DNA of 64,000 bases from NCBI RefSeq assembly GCF_011612265.2, contig NZ_CP050134.2, positions 2,802,541 through 2,866,540 on the forward strand. The letters run 5' to 3'. How positions within the stretch are numbered: position 1 is the stretch's first letter; every line of letters begins with the position of its first letter. This document shows positions 48,976-58,648 of the stretch, one piece after another. The notes under the pieces were generated by a model. It searched no databases. It saw nothing but the letters and a program-made list of their open reading frames with translations, and had not been told where the DNA came from. The translations under genes were made by a program, and so were the position numbers. This stretch comes from Corynebacterium matruchotii (lineage in GTDB: Bacteria > Actinomycetota > Actinomycetes > Mycobacteriales > Mycobacteriaceae).

Positions 48976-49227
48976 ATGAGTCGCCTCATGCATCTCCCTG
49001 TCACTGCCACTACTACCCTCATGGCCGCCACCATGAATCTGCTCGCCAAGGCGTTCGAACGCCTTGGTCGGTTCGATAACGACGAGGGGACAACCACCAT
49101 CGAGTACGCTATGGCGGCCCTCGCCGCGGCCGCGCTGGCCGGCGTCCTCTATGTGATCGTCACCTCGCCCACCGTGCACGATGCCCTCCAGGGCATTATC
49201 ACGAACGCCCTCTCCAACACCCCCTAA
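48976..49227 (+). CDS. Flp-like pilin, DUF4244
   Basis: An 83-residue protein. A polar leader ends in RFDNDEGTTTIEYAMAALAA: Gly, then the Thr/Glu/Tyr of a type IV/Flp prepilin processing site, then one hydrophobic helix and a short tail (HDALQGIITNALSN). It would be cleaved after Gly and polymerise or sit in the membrane. AAAGGAAC precedes the ATG. Confidence 0.88.
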   Translation: MSRLMHLPVTATTTLMAATMNLLAKAFERLGRFDNDEGTTTIEYAMAALAAAALAGVLYVIVTSPTVHDALQGIITNALSNTP

Positions 49228-49232
49228 CCGCC

Positions 49233-49538
49233 ATGTTGGGGAACGATGATGGTGCTGTCACCGTCGAAACCGCCATTGCCACCGGCGCCCTGATCGCGGT
49301 GTTCACCACCCTGGTCGCCGGCCTGGTGGCCGTGGGTGCTCACCTTGCCGCCATCGACATTGTCGGCGCGGCCGCCCGGGCCTACACCATTGGTGTGCCC
49401 TACGAGCCGCCCCGGGGTGCCGTCACCGTCACCGAATCCGGTGGGCTGGCCACCGCTACCGCTGTCGTGCCCAGCCCCCTGGGGGCCCAAACCGCCCGCG
49501 CTATCTTCCCCATCGAACAAGAATTCGGAACACCATGA
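49233..49538 (+). CDS. TadE-like pseudopilin
   Basis: A 101-residue protein whose DDGAVTVETAIATGALIAVF is the TadE-type start (Gly, Thr-x-Glu, then hydrophobic helix). The rest is a short external domain (PYEPPRGAVTVTESGG). The gap to the pilin gene is five bases and its TGA overlaps the next ATG. It matches Rv3655c by position. Confidence 0.82.
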   Translation: MLGNDDGAVTVETAIATGALIAVFTTLVAGLVAVGAHLAAIDIVGAAARAYTIGVPYEPPRGAVTVTESGGLATATAVVPSPLGAQTARAIFPIEQEFGTP

Positions 49539-49864
49539 GCGGGCTCACCACCTTGCGTGACGACGATGGTAGCGCCACCATCACCACTGCCGGCCTCATT
49601 GTCGCCCTTATCCTCGTGGTCCTGGCCCTCACCCATGGCATCCGAGGCACCATTGCCACCCACCACGCCAAAGTCGTGGCAGACCTCAGCGCCGTGGCCG
49701 GCGCCTATGCTGCCTACACGGGTGTCGACCCCTGTGACACGGCCGCCACCGTCGCCCGTCGTAACGCGGCAACCCTGGACCACTGTGCCACCAGCGGCGA
49801 CGATGTCACCGTGACCGTTTTCGATGCACCAGCCCACGCCGTCGCTACCGCCGGCCCACGCTAA
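49535..49864 (+). CDS. TadE/TadG-like small exported protein
   Basis: A 109-residue protein with an N-terminal DDDGSATITTAGLIVALILV, a pseudopilin-like helix. A conserved pair of Cys follows (DPCDTAATVARRNAATLDHC), probably a disulfide, with a short end. It matches Rv3654c and is the last gene of the operon. Its stop shares four bases with that of the convergent helicase (CTAA). Confidence 0.8.
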   Translation: MSGLTTLRDDDGSATITTAGLIVALILVVLALTHGIRGTIATHHAKVVADLSAVAGAYAAYTGVDPCDTAATVARRNAATLDHCATSGDDVTVTVFDAPAHAVATAGPR

Positions 49865-52299
49865 CCATCCAGCATCGAACATATTTTCTGCAACAGGGTG
49901 ATTGCGCCGCGTTTGTCTAACGGCTGGTTTCCATTCCCGCACTTCGGCGACTGCACGCATGACGGGCACCCCGACTCGCACTCACAGCCCGCCACTGTCA
50001 CCGCGGTCGCCGAAACCCACTCGCTAAACCGGGAAAACCCGCAGTCCGCGAACCCCGCCCCGCCCGGATAGCCGTCATACACAAACACCGTGGGTAGCCC
50101 CGTGTCCTGGTGCAACGCCGTCGACACCCCACCAATATCCCACCGGTCACAGGTCGCCACCAGCGGCAAAAGCCCAATTAGCGCATGCTCCATCGCGTGC
50201 AACGTGCCCGGCACATCCTGAATCCCCAACTCCGCCAACACCACTGGATCTATCGTGATCGCCACCGCCCGAGTCACCAGCGACTCCGGCGGCATACCCA
50301 ACGGCACCGCTGCTAGCGTCGCCCCGCCCGGATCCCGCACCGCATAGCCTGTCACCTGCCGGGTCACCTCCACCAGCATATTTGCCACCAGCAGCCCCGG
50401 CGCCACCTCATCGCATGCCGCATCAGGCGCTGACACCACCCGAATCGTCGTCGACGACAGCGCCTGCGTGAAATAATCCGGCATCTCCCCGTGCACTAAC
50501 GCCACGCCTTCCGCCAGCGATAACTCATCCACCACATAGCTACGCCCCTGATGCAAATACACCGCGCCCGGATGCACCTGGCTCGCCGCCTGGCCGGCAT
50601 CGACCGTGCCCACCACCCGGCCCGTCGCCGACTCCACAATCGTGACCTCCCGGCCCGAACCCCGCACACTCACCACCCGATGTGGGTCCGGCTGCCCCGG
50701 TGGCACCGCCGCATAATATCCCCGCGGTCGCCGCCGCAACCACCCGTCCGCCACCAGCCGGTCCACCACCGGCCCCGCCCGAAACCACGCAACTTCCCGA
50801 TCCGTCAGCGGCGCCTCCAATGCCGCGCACAGAACATGGCCGGCAAGAATGTGGGGATTGGTGGGATCGAACACCGCCGCCTCCACCGGCCTGCTGATGA
50901 GCGCATCCGGGTGGTGCACCAAATACGCATCCAGCGGATCCGCACTGGCGATAAGCGCCACCGTGGCGGCCTGATTCCGCCGCCCGGCACGCCCCGCCTG
51001 CTGCCAAAAACTCGCAAGAGTTCCCGGAAACCCGGCCGTAATCACCGCATCCAAACCCCCAATGTCAATCCCCAACTCCAGGGCATTGGTGGCAGCAACC
51101 CCCAATAGCTCACCATCGTCGAGTGCCTGTTCGATCCGCCGCCGGTCGGCCGCTAAATAACCAGCCCGGTAGGCGGCAACCCGGGCACTCAGGTCTGGTC
51201 TACCGACCCGGGCCAACTCCGTTTGGGCGCGCAACGCTACGAGCTCCGCGCCGGCCCGGGACTTGGTGAACACCAGGGTGCGGGCACCCTCGACGAGGAA
51301 ATCCGCCATGAGCAGCGCCGCCTCCGTGGTCACGGAACGCCGTCGGTCACCAGGGCGAACGTCGGCTTGCCGCCCCGCATCCCCCGCATCCGCCGCCAAG
51401 CCTTCCCCCGTGCCCCCACCGGAAGCCTCACCGGAGTCTTCGCCGAGGGCCCCGCCGGAGGAATCCGCTGGCCCCGCTTCCGTGAGAATAATGGTGCGCC
51501 GACCCCGCGGCGACCCATCCTCGGTGACTGCCACCACGTCAGGATCGCCAATGAGCCGTGCCGCATGCTGGGCCGGATTATTGCTGGTGGCGGACGCCAG
51601 GATCACGACCGGCCCGCCAGTTTTCGGCCCACCATGCCCGCCGGCCCCAACCCCACCCCCACGCCTGCCTTCCCTCATATTGCCCCGTGGCTGCTGTGCG
51701 CGCCGAGCGAGCCGGAGCAGCCGCCGAAGCACCAGGGAAACATGCGCCCCAAAAACACCCCGGTATTGGTGGGCCTCATCCACGATGACATATCGCAGGT
51801 TTGCAAACAGCCGCCGCCACAGGTCCGGGTAGGCGAGAATCCCGCCGTGGAGCATGTCCGGGTTAGTGACTAGGTAGCGGCTGGTGGCCCGAATGGTGCG
51901 GCGGGCCTCGGTGGGGGTGTCACCGTCGTAAGGCGCGGGGTTGATGCTGGCCAGCGCCGGGTCGGCCCGACAGAGCCGCAGTATTGCGGTGAGCTGGTCG
52001 TTTCCCAAGGCTTTGGTGGGGGTGAGGTAGAGGGCGCAGGCTGCCGGGTCGCGGGCCAGGTCGGTGAGGGCGGGGAGTTGGTAGCCCAATGATTTCCCCG
52101 ACGAGGTGCCGGTGGCGACAATGACGTGGCGCCCATCGTGGGCGGTGGTGGCGGTGAGGCTTTGGTGCTGGTAGGGGCGGGTGATGCTGTATTCGTCGGC
52201 AAGCTGGGTGATGAGTGGGGGATATGCCCAGGTGGGCCAGTCGCCGTAGACTGCGGGTCGGGGCGGCTGGGTGATGGTGGTGCGGTAGGTGGGGGTCAT
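49861..52299 (-). CDS. DEAD/DEAH-box helicase with C-terminal Zn-binding DUF1998 domain
   Basis: A ~812-residue superfamily 2 helicase. VATGTSSGKSLGYQLPAL is Walker A, YVIVDEAHQYRGVFGAH the DEAH box, and QAGRAGRRNQAA motif VI. The C-terminal region carries the four-Cys cluster CECESGCPSC...CGNGN of DUF1998. A variable Gly-rich insert lies around residues 225-330. The actinobacterial family (Rv3649 position) resembles Hrq1/MrfA-type DNA repair helicases; the exact role here is untested. The start is the ATG before TPTYRTTI. Confidence 0.9.
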   Translation of the reverse strand: MTPTYRTTITQPPRPAVYGDWPTWAYPPLITQLADEYSITRPYQHQSLTATTAHDGRHVIVATGTSSGKSLGYQLPALTDLARDPAACALYLTPTKALGNDQLTAILRLCRADPALASINPAPYDGDTPTEARRTIRATSRYLVTNPDMLHGGILAYPDLWRRLFANLRYVIVDEAHQYRGVFGAHVSLVLRRLLRLARRAQQPRGNMREGRRGGGVGAGGHGGPKTGGPVVILASATSNNPAQHAARLIGDPDVVAVTEDGSPRGRRTIILTEAGPADSSGGALGEDSGEASGGGTGEGLAADAGDAGRQADVRPGDRRRSVTTEAALLMADFLVEGARTLVFTKSRAGAELVALRAQTELARVGRPDLSARVAAYRAGYLAADRRRIEQALDDGELLGVAATNALELGIDIGGLDAVITAGFPGTLASFWQQAGRAGRRNQAATVALIASADPLDAYLVHHPDALISRPVEAAVFDPTNPHILAGHVLCAALEAPLTDREVAWFRAGPVVDRLVADGWLRRRPRGYYAAVPPGQPDPHRVVSVRGSGREVTIVESATGRVVGTVDAGQAASQVHPGAVYLHQGRSYVVDELSLAEGVALVHGEMPDYFTQALSSTTIRVVSAPDAACDEVAPGLLVANMLVEVTRQVTGYAVRDPGGATLAAVPLGMPPESLVTRAVAITIDPVVLAELGIQDVPGTLHAMEHALIGLLPLVATCDRWDIGGVSTALHQDTGLPTVFVYDGYPGGAGFADCGFSRFSEWVSATAVTVAGCECESGCPSCVQSPKCGNGNQPLDKRGAITLLQKICSMLDG

Positions 52300-52587
52300 G
52301 GATGGTCCTTGGCGGCAAAGAATCAAGTACAACCATTAAGCATAAGGGTGTGAATCAGGCCACTGATCTATTCTTTGGGGGGTAAACATGGAACACTAGA
52401 GGATGGTTGTCACATGAGGTTTTGTATCTTCGCGGCATTGTAGCAAGGTGATGTGCCTCTGATTTATTGTGTTGCCCCATGGTTTGTGGCGTCGGGCGTG
52501 TGTTCAGCAATGATAGGTTGCCGAGATGAGCGCGCTTGATCTGCCCTGATAACAATCTCTTATTGACTATATATGAAGGAAAATACT

Positions 52588-52794
52588 ATGGCTAAAGGCA
52601 CTGTTAAATGGTTTAATGCTGAGAAGGGTTTTGGGTTTATCGAGCCGGAGGATGGTTCGGCTGACGTGTTCGTGCATTATTCCGAAATCAACGGTGATGG
52701 GTTCCGATACCTGGAGGAGGATCAGGTAGTGGAGTTTGAAGTGGGTGGCGGGGCTAAGGGCACCCAGGCATTGAACGTTCGTGTGATTCGGTAA
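52588..52794 (+). CDS. cspA: cold-shock domain protein
   Basis: A 68-residue single-stranded nucleic acid binder of the OB fold. [15 protein letters not shown] contains RNP1 and VFVHYSEI is RNP2. AAGGAAA precedes the ATG chosen; an earlier in-frame ATG overlaps that site. The 250-base gap upstream could hold a structured leader typical of csp genes, but none is obvious. The csp-topA order is conserved in Actinobacteria. Confidence 0.95.
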   Translation: MAKGTVKWFNAEKGFGFIEPEDGSADVFVHYSEINGDGFRYLEEDQVVEFEVGGGAKGTQALNVRVIR

Positions 52795-52808
52795 TTGGTT
52801 GGTGATCC

Positions 52809-52834
52809 TTGCTCTTGTGGGGGTGAGAGCAAGT
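52809..52834 (+). other. hairpin directly after cspA
   Basis: CTTGCTCT pairs with AGAGCAAG around TGTGGGGGTG, without a T run. Three bases later comes a GCTTTTCGACG motif copy (52837-52847). Confidence 0.4.
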
Positions 52835-52875
52835 AAGCTTTTCGACGCTTGCCCCTGGTGGCTGCGTGAAAAAAT

Positions 52876-52898
52876 AGCCCCCGGGTCTGGGGGTTTTA
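52876..52898 (+). terminator. cspA terminator
   Basis: Stem CCCCC / GGGGG with a GGGTCT loop followed by TTTT, 80 bases after the cspA stop. Confidence 0.6.
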
Positions 52899-53008
52899 TG
52901 GGGGCGTTGGACATTTATGTCAGGTGCAGCCGTATTATAAGGAATCGTCTGTAATTTTTTTATGTTCACATTGAGACACTGAGATTGAGATTGAGGTTCA
53001 TTCGGTTC

Positions 53009-55969
53009 ATGGCTGAAGGCAATGACATCAAGCGTCTGGTCATCGTTGAGTCCACGACGAAGGCCAAAAAGATTGCCCCCTATTTAGGCAGCAATTACAT
53101 CGTTGAGGCGTCGGTGGGTCATATCCGTGACCTGCCGCGGGGGGCTGCTGATGTGCCGCCGAAATATAAGAAGGAGCCATGGGCGCGACTCGGGGTGAAT
53201 GTGGATAAGAACTTCACCCCGTTATATGTGGTGAGCCCGGATAAAAAGAAGAAGGTGGCGGATCTCAAGGCCAAGCTCAAGGATGTGGATGAGCTGTTGT
53301 TGGCCACTGACCCGGACCGGGAGGGTGAGGCCATTGCGTGGCATTTGTTGCAAACCTTAAAGCCGAAGGTGCCGGTGCGGCGCATGGTGTTCCATGAGAT
53401 CACCAAGCCGGCGATTTTAGCGGCGGCCCAAAACACCCGGGAGCTGGACAATAACCTGGTGGATGCGCAGGAGACCCGCCGCATTTTGGACCGGTTGTAT
53501 GGCTATGAGGTTTCCCCGGTGTTGTGGAAGAAGGTGATGCCCCGGCTGAGCGCGGGCCGGGTGCAGTCGGTGGCGACCCGGGTGATTGTGGATCGGGAAC
53601 GCAACCGCATGGTGTTTGTGCCGGCCGAGTATTGGGACTTGGCGGCCGAGTTCACGGCCCCCGCGTCGGCGGGCACGGCGTCGCAAGGCTCGTCGACAAG
53701 CACGGACGGCGGGGACGACCGGAAGTTTACGGGCCGGCTGAGCAGGGTCAACGGCAAGCGGGTGGCTGCGGGCCGGGATTTCAACGATCGTGGCGAGCTC
53801 ACAAGCGACGCGGTGGTGGTGACCAAGGCGCAGGCCGAACAATTGGCTACCCAATTGCAGCACGTGACCCTGCCGGTCATAAACGTGGAGGAGAAGCCGT
53901 ACACCCGGAAACCGTCGGCGCCGTTCATGACTTCAACGCTGCAGCAGGAGGCGGGCCGGAAGCTGCACTACACGTCGGAGCGCACCATGCGGGTGGCGCA
54001 GCGACTGTACGAAAACGGGCACATCACCTACATGCGTACCGACTCCACAACCCTATCTGAGCAGGGTTTGCAGGCCGCCCGGCAGCAGGCGATCGCCTTG
54101 TTCGGCAAGGATCATGTGGCGGATTCGCCGCGTCGCTACGACCGTAAGGTGAAGAATTCGCAGGAGGCCCACGAGGCTATCCGCCCGGCCGGGGAACAGT
54201 TTTCCACCCCGGCGGAGCTCCGGTCACAGCTGGATGCGGAGGAATATAAGCTGTACGAACTGATTTGGCAGCGTACGATCGCATCGCAAATGGCGGATGT
54301 GAAGGGCGTGTCCATGAAGGTCACGATCGGTAACGAGGATGTGGAGTTCACCACGACGGGCCGCACGGTCACGTTCGCCGGGTTCCTGCGCGCCTATTCG
54401 GATGCGATTGCCGATGCCGCCGCGAGCTCCGACGCGAACCAAAGCCGACTGCCGCACCTGAAAGTCGGCGACGAGGTGGCGATTTCCGATGTTGCCGCCG
54501 ACGAGCACACCACGAACCCGCCCGCCCGCTACACCGAAGCGTCGCTGGTGAAAAAGATGGAGGATTTAGGCATCGGCCGCCCCTCCACATACGCCAGCAT
54601 CATTAAAACCATTCAGGACCGCGGCTACGTGTATTCGCGCGGCAATGCGCTGGTGCCCAGCTGGGTGGCGTTCGCCGTGGTGGGGTTGATGGAGAAATCG
54701 TTCGCCGCCCTGGTGGACTATGATTTCACGTCCTCCATGGAGGATGAGCTCGACGACATTGCTGCAGGGAACGAGGTTGGTGCGAACTGGCTCAAGGGGT
54801 TCTATTTCGGCGACAAGCACGCCTCCGACGCCACCGCCGAAACCATCGCTCGCCAGGGCGGCCTGAAAGCGCTGGTGGGCAATAACCTGGAGCAGATTGA
54901 TGCGCGAGTGGTCAACTCCCTACCGCTTTTCGACGACGACCAGGGCCGACCCATTTATGTGCGGGTGGGCCGGTACGGCCCCTACCTGGAACGCCAAATC
55001 GGGGTGAAACCGGACGGGGAACCCGAATTCCAGCGCGCTAACCTTTCCGACACCACCACCCCGGACGAGCTCACGCTGGAGTTCGCCGAGAAACTCTTCG
55101 CCACCCCCCAATCGGGCCGGGAGCTGGGCGTAAACCCCGCCAACGGCCGGGTCATTGTGGTCAAAGAGGGTAGGTTCGGGCCCTATGTCACCGAGATCAT
55201 GGGTGCGGACGAGAAGGAAAAAGTGGCGGTGTCCGCGGAACAGATTGTTGCCGAGGAGCGGGCCGCGGAGGACGCCCAACGCGCCGCCGAGGGCAAGCGG
55301 GCCAAAAACTGGGAGACCAAAACCGCGATTGCCGCGAAGGAAAAACGCATCAACCAGATCATTGAGGAAACCCTGAAGCCGGCCACCGCTTCCTTGTTCT
55401 CCAGCATGGACCCGTCCACGGTGACCCTGGAGGAAGCCCTGCAATTGATCTCCCTGCCCCGGGAGGTGGGGGTAGATCCCACCGACGGCCAGATGATTAC
55501 CGCCCAAAACGGCCGCTACGGCCCCTATCTGAAGAAGGGCACGGATTCCCGATCCCTAAGCAGTGAGGAACAAATCTTCACCATCACCCTGGATGAGGCC
55601 CGCCGCATTTATGCGGAGCCGAAACGCCGGGGTCGGGGCGCCGCCACCCAGCAGGCCATTAAGGAACTGGGCGATAATGACGTGTCCGGCAAGCCCATGA
55701 GCGTGAAGGACGGCAGGTTCGGCCCCTATGTGACTGATGGGGAAACCAATGCGTCGCTACGCAAGGGTGACGATCCCCTCACCCTGACGGATGCGCGGGC
55801 CAACGAACTCTTGTCCGAGCGGCGCGCCAAAGAAGCCGCGGACGGCGGGCCGAAAAAGAAGGCCACGAAGAAAACCGCGGCAAAGAAGAAAACCACGACG
55901 AAGAAGGCGGTGAAGAAACCGACGAAAACCACCAAGCGGGTCGTGAAGGCCGGCAGCCGCAGTAAATAA
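53009..55969 (+). CDS. topA: DNA topoisomerase I
   Basis: A ~986-residue type IA topoisomerase relaxing negative supercoils. The Toprim domain starts RLVIVESTTKAKKI and has LLATDPDREGEAIAW. The active-site Tyr341 is in HITYMRTDST. The C-terminal part has three actinobacterial TopA repeats marked by GRFGPYV or GRYGPYL, no zinc fingers, and a Lys/Thr-rich tail (about the last 45 residues) that binds DNA. The start at MAEGNDIKRL matches the family; an in-frame ATG 24 bases earlier is less likely. Confidence 0.96.
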   Translation: MAEGNDIKRLVIVESTTKAKKIAPYLGSNYIVEASVGHIRDLPRGAADVPPKYKKEPWARLGVNVDKNFTPLYVVSPDKKKKVADLKAKLKDVDELLLATDPDREGEAIAWHLLQTLKPKVPVRRMVFHEITKPAILAAAQNTRELDNNLVDAQETRRILDRLYGYEVSPVLWKKVMPRLSAGRVQSVATRVIVDRERNRMVFVPAEYWDLAAEFTAPASAGTASQGSSTSTDGGDDRKFTGRLSRVNGKRVAAGRDFNDRGELTSDAVVVTKAQAEQLATQLQHVTLPVINVEEKPYTRKPSAPFMTSTLQQEAGRKLHYTSERTMRVAQRLYENGHITYMRTDSTTLSEQGLQAARQQAIALFGKDHVADSPRRYDRKVKNSQEAHEAIRPAGEQFSTPAELRSQLDAEEYKLYELIWQRTIASQMADVKGVSMKVTIGNEDVEFTTTGRTVTFAGFLRAYSDAIADAAASSDANQSRLPHLKVGDEVAISDVAADEHTTNPPARYTEASLVKKMEDLGIGRPSTYASIIKTIQDRGYVYSRGNALVPSWVAFAVVGLMEKSFAALVDYDFTSSMEDELDDIAAGNEVGANWLKGFYFGDKHASDATAETIARQGGLKALVGNNLEQIDARVVNSLPLFDDDQGRPIYVRVGRYGPYLERQIGVKPDGEPEFQRANLSDTTTPDELTLEFAEKLFATPQSGRELGVNPANGRVIVVKEGRFGPYVTEIMGADEKEKVAVSAEQIVAEERAAEDAQRAAEGKRAKNWETKTAIAAKEKRINQIIEETLKPATASLFSSMDPSTVTLEEALQLISLPREVGVDPTDGQMITAQNGRYGPYLKKGTDSRSLSSEEQIFTITLDEARRIYAEPKRRGRGAATQQAIKELGDNDVSGKPMSVKDGRFGPYVTDGETNASLRKGDDPLTLTDARANELLSERRAKEAADGGPKKKATKKTAAKKKTTTKKAVKKPTKTTKRVVKAGSRSK

Positions 55970-56079
55970 TCACCCGATTGTGTGAAACACGGCACGAAAC
56001 ATCTGGTTTCGGCTCCCAATCTCCGATAGGATTTGTATTACAAACATTTTATCGGCAACTATCGGATGTGGAGTTTGTG

Positions 56080-57203
56080 ATGAAACTGCGTGCGGCACTG
56101 GCGGTAACAGCGACCATACTTGCCGGTGCCGTGGGCGGACTGTCCGGTTGCGCCCTACCGACCGGCATGGCGGGTCTCGGCAACGGCGCCGGCACCGGGC
56201 TGACCGGCACACAGGTGGCCGACACCGAATGCCACCCCCAACTCGACCTGGCCGAAACCGCTTTCGGACTGTGGGTAACTGCTAAGAAAATCCCCATCCA
56301 GGGCAGCAGCCACCAGTTTTATTTCACAGTGCAGGACAACTACTTCGACCCCTGCGCCGACCTCAGCTGGGTGACCCTCCAGGGCGTGGAGCAGGACCCG
56401 GCGCACTACGATCCCATGGCAATGGAATCCGCACAACGCACTCTCATATTTTTTCATCGTGACCAATTGATTACCGATGCGAGTTTCCTCCTTGCCTATG
56501 ATGCGCGCGACATTACGGTCGCCGATAACCAGCTGGAAGTCACCTACGAAGCCCTAGCCTACCCGCGCGTGACCGAGGGGCCCACCCAGAAAATCACCTA
56601 TAAATATGCGGATGGGGCGCTGCGGCAGCAAGCCAACCCCACCATCGACGTGAAGCCTCTGAAGCTGGACTTTCACACCAACCCGCCCGCGAGCGACGCC
56701 ATCACCATCCCCCTGGGTAACGCGAATTACTCGCCCGCAATTAAAACATATGAAGGTAATGTGCTTGCCGACGTCCCCATGGGCGGCGGAAAAATCCTCT
56801 GCGATTTCTACCTGACCCAGAAAACCAGCGGCCCGAGCTGCACGAACCGGCAGAAAGCCACCTGGCCAATCGTCAATGAGGGCCCCGCGCAGGCGCCAAC
56901 CAATAGCGACAGCAAGAGCAACAGTGAAGGTAAAACCAATTTCGCAGCCTTCTCGTTCAGCCCACCACCATCATTGCGCACATCCTATTTCCCGTCGGGG
57001 AATATCAACCCGAGGACACGTTCCCGGACGAGTCCGTGGTGCAAGTGGGCCCCTATTTTGTGGATACCCGCGGCGATACCGTCAAGATTTCGAATAATTC
57101 CAGCACCGTGGTGCTTGGCGACGGCGTGGCGGAGCTCCGGGACGAGCCACTATTCACTCTGGACAAATCCCGGTGGCCGCAGGATCTGAAGTCGAGCCGG
57201 TAG
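56080..57203 (+). pseudogene. secreted lipoprotein with a frameshift
   Basis: A signal peptide with lipobox GLSGCALP opens the frame after TGTGGAG. The external domain contains paired Cys (TECHPQLD, FDPCADLSW) and reads normally to about residue 285. Beyond 56934 that frame turns into unrelated Arg/Pro-rich sequence, while another frame continues with sensible coding (TIIAHILFPVGEYQPEDTFP, then VVQVGPYFVDTRG) to a TAG at 57201-57203. One base is gained or lost between 56934 and 56960. The protein family is not recognised beyond a corynebacterial lipoprotein after topA. It is probably intact in life if the indel is a sequencing error. Confidence 0.7.
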
Positions 57204-57299
57204 TTTCGGCACATCATCCCAGGGTGATTAATGCCTCGGCAATACTCCGCGACGAGGCGATGGGGATCCAGTGGGAATGTATTTCATAATGTTATTCGA

Positions 57300-58643
57300 T
57301 TACAAGCCAAGTTCATTTTCATCATCTTCATCATTATCTTCTCTTGCCGCGAACCATTCCTCATCCTCTTCGGTGTCCCATTGCTCTTCCTGAATTGACA
57401 TGACTTCTTCTTCCCTTTCCAAGCCTTCATCCAACATTAGTTGGGCAGGTATGCCAGCTTCTATTAACTCTCTGGGATCAGTCATGTAATATGTAGATTT
57501 AGCATCCGTAAGCTTGACATGTTTGTTACACTCACAATCAAAAGCACCATGTAAACTTCTTGTATCTTTATCTGTTGTAGTGTCCTTAACCTCCCAGATT
57601 TTCATGTCAAAATTCTGAAGATCTTGTATGGTAAATTGGGATGATTTTTGTTGATTTTCTAGATTTTGTAATTGTGGGTCGTGAACATCAAGTTCCCACA
57701 AGCTACCCTTGGGGCACTTTAGGAGTTCAGATAATATTTTGACCATAGTCTCTACAGAGAACCGATTAATCTGGTAAAAATTATCGTTTCCACTATCAAT
57801 ATAGTCCCGGTTCTTTTGAGCTTGTGTGAAGAATTCTGTCATGTTTTGTCGGGTAGGAATGGTAAAACTACCATGGGAATCAATGACAAGATCGTTTAAG
57901 GCCTTCTGAAATTTATCAGAATCGATAGGAAGACTTGTAGCAAGGGTCGTAATATCGCGGAGGTCTTTCCAGCGTAAAACTTTTTGCAACTTGCCAGATT
58001 GGATACGGAAAAGCCCGGCTATTTTTCCAGCAAGGTATTTTTCTGGGCTAATGAGTTGGAGTGTGGTGAGTTCTTTTTTGTCATTATGGGTGGATAGTAG
58101 TGGGTCCCGCACTCGTAGTTTAGTTACCCCATTAAACATACCTTGTTGGTTAAGTTCTCTTCCTCTAGCTTTGATTGCATCCATCTTGATAGTGCTTTGG
58201 AATCGCCCATGAAGATATACATCAATTTCAAAGCTGTTGCCTTTTCTACTTTTAATATCATCAGCATGGAAGCATTCGTATGTGAAAGGATCATTTTTAT
58301 CCTCAGACATGAGTTCGCACAAAGCATCCATTGCTTTGGTTGTTGGATTAAAGAGAGTGAGAATATCAAGATCTTCTGTTATTCGGGCATCAGGTGCTCG
58401 GAGCATGAGAGAAGTACCACCACTAATCATAATTTTTCCACGAGCATGATTGGTGAGTTGGATGGCAAGATGTCGGCTCAAAACTTGCTTTGTTGCTCGA
58501 TTCTTTAACTCAATAGGATTTTGAGAATTAGAGTGTAGTGGTTTTGTTGTAGTGATTGTATTGATGAGTCGTTTGAGGATTCCTTCAGGGGTTTCTCGGT
58601 TTCTGTCAGCGAGATTTTTTAAGTCATTTGGTGTAGGGGGCAT
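57300..58643 (-). CDS. AbiEii/AbiGii-type nucleotidyltransferase toxin
   Basis: A 447-residue protein. IMISGGTSLMLRAPDARITEDLDIL has the GG-S and DxD motifs of the AbiEii nucleotidyltransferase fold (Asp about 91 and 93), and SPEKYLAGKIAGLFR holds the later conserved Lys. In type IV toxin-antitoxin systems AbiEii stops growth by modifying a nucleic acid target, and the pair blocks phage. The last ~100 residues form a Cys-containing, very acidic extension (VMSIQEEQWDTEEDEEWF and a run of Asp/Glu) not usual in the family. It starts 5 bases after the antitoxin gene. Base composition is far more AT-rich than the rest, indicating transfer. Confidence 0.8.
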   Translation of the reverse strand: MPPTPNDLKNLADRNRETPEGILKRLINTITTTKPLHSNSQNPIELKNRATKQVLSRHLAIQLTNHARGKIMISGGTSLMLRAPDARITEDLDILTLFNPTTKAMDALCELMSEDKNDPFTYECFHADDIKSRKGNSFEIDVYLHGRFQSTIKMDAIKARGRELNQQGMFNGVTKLRVRDPLLSTHNDKKELTTLQLISPEKYLAGKIAGLFRIQSGKLQKVLRWKDLRDITTLATSLPIDSDKFQKALNDLVIDSHGSFTIPTRQNMTEFFTQAQKNRDYIDSGNDNFYQINRFSVETMVKILSELLKCPKGSLWELDVHDPQLQNLENQQKSSQFTIQDLQNFDMKIWEVKDTTTDKDTRSLHGAFDCECNKHVKLTDAKSTYYMTDPRELIEAGIPAQLMLDEGLEREEEVMSIQEEQWDTEEDEEWFAAREDNDEDDENELGL

Positions 58644-58648
58644 AGCGG

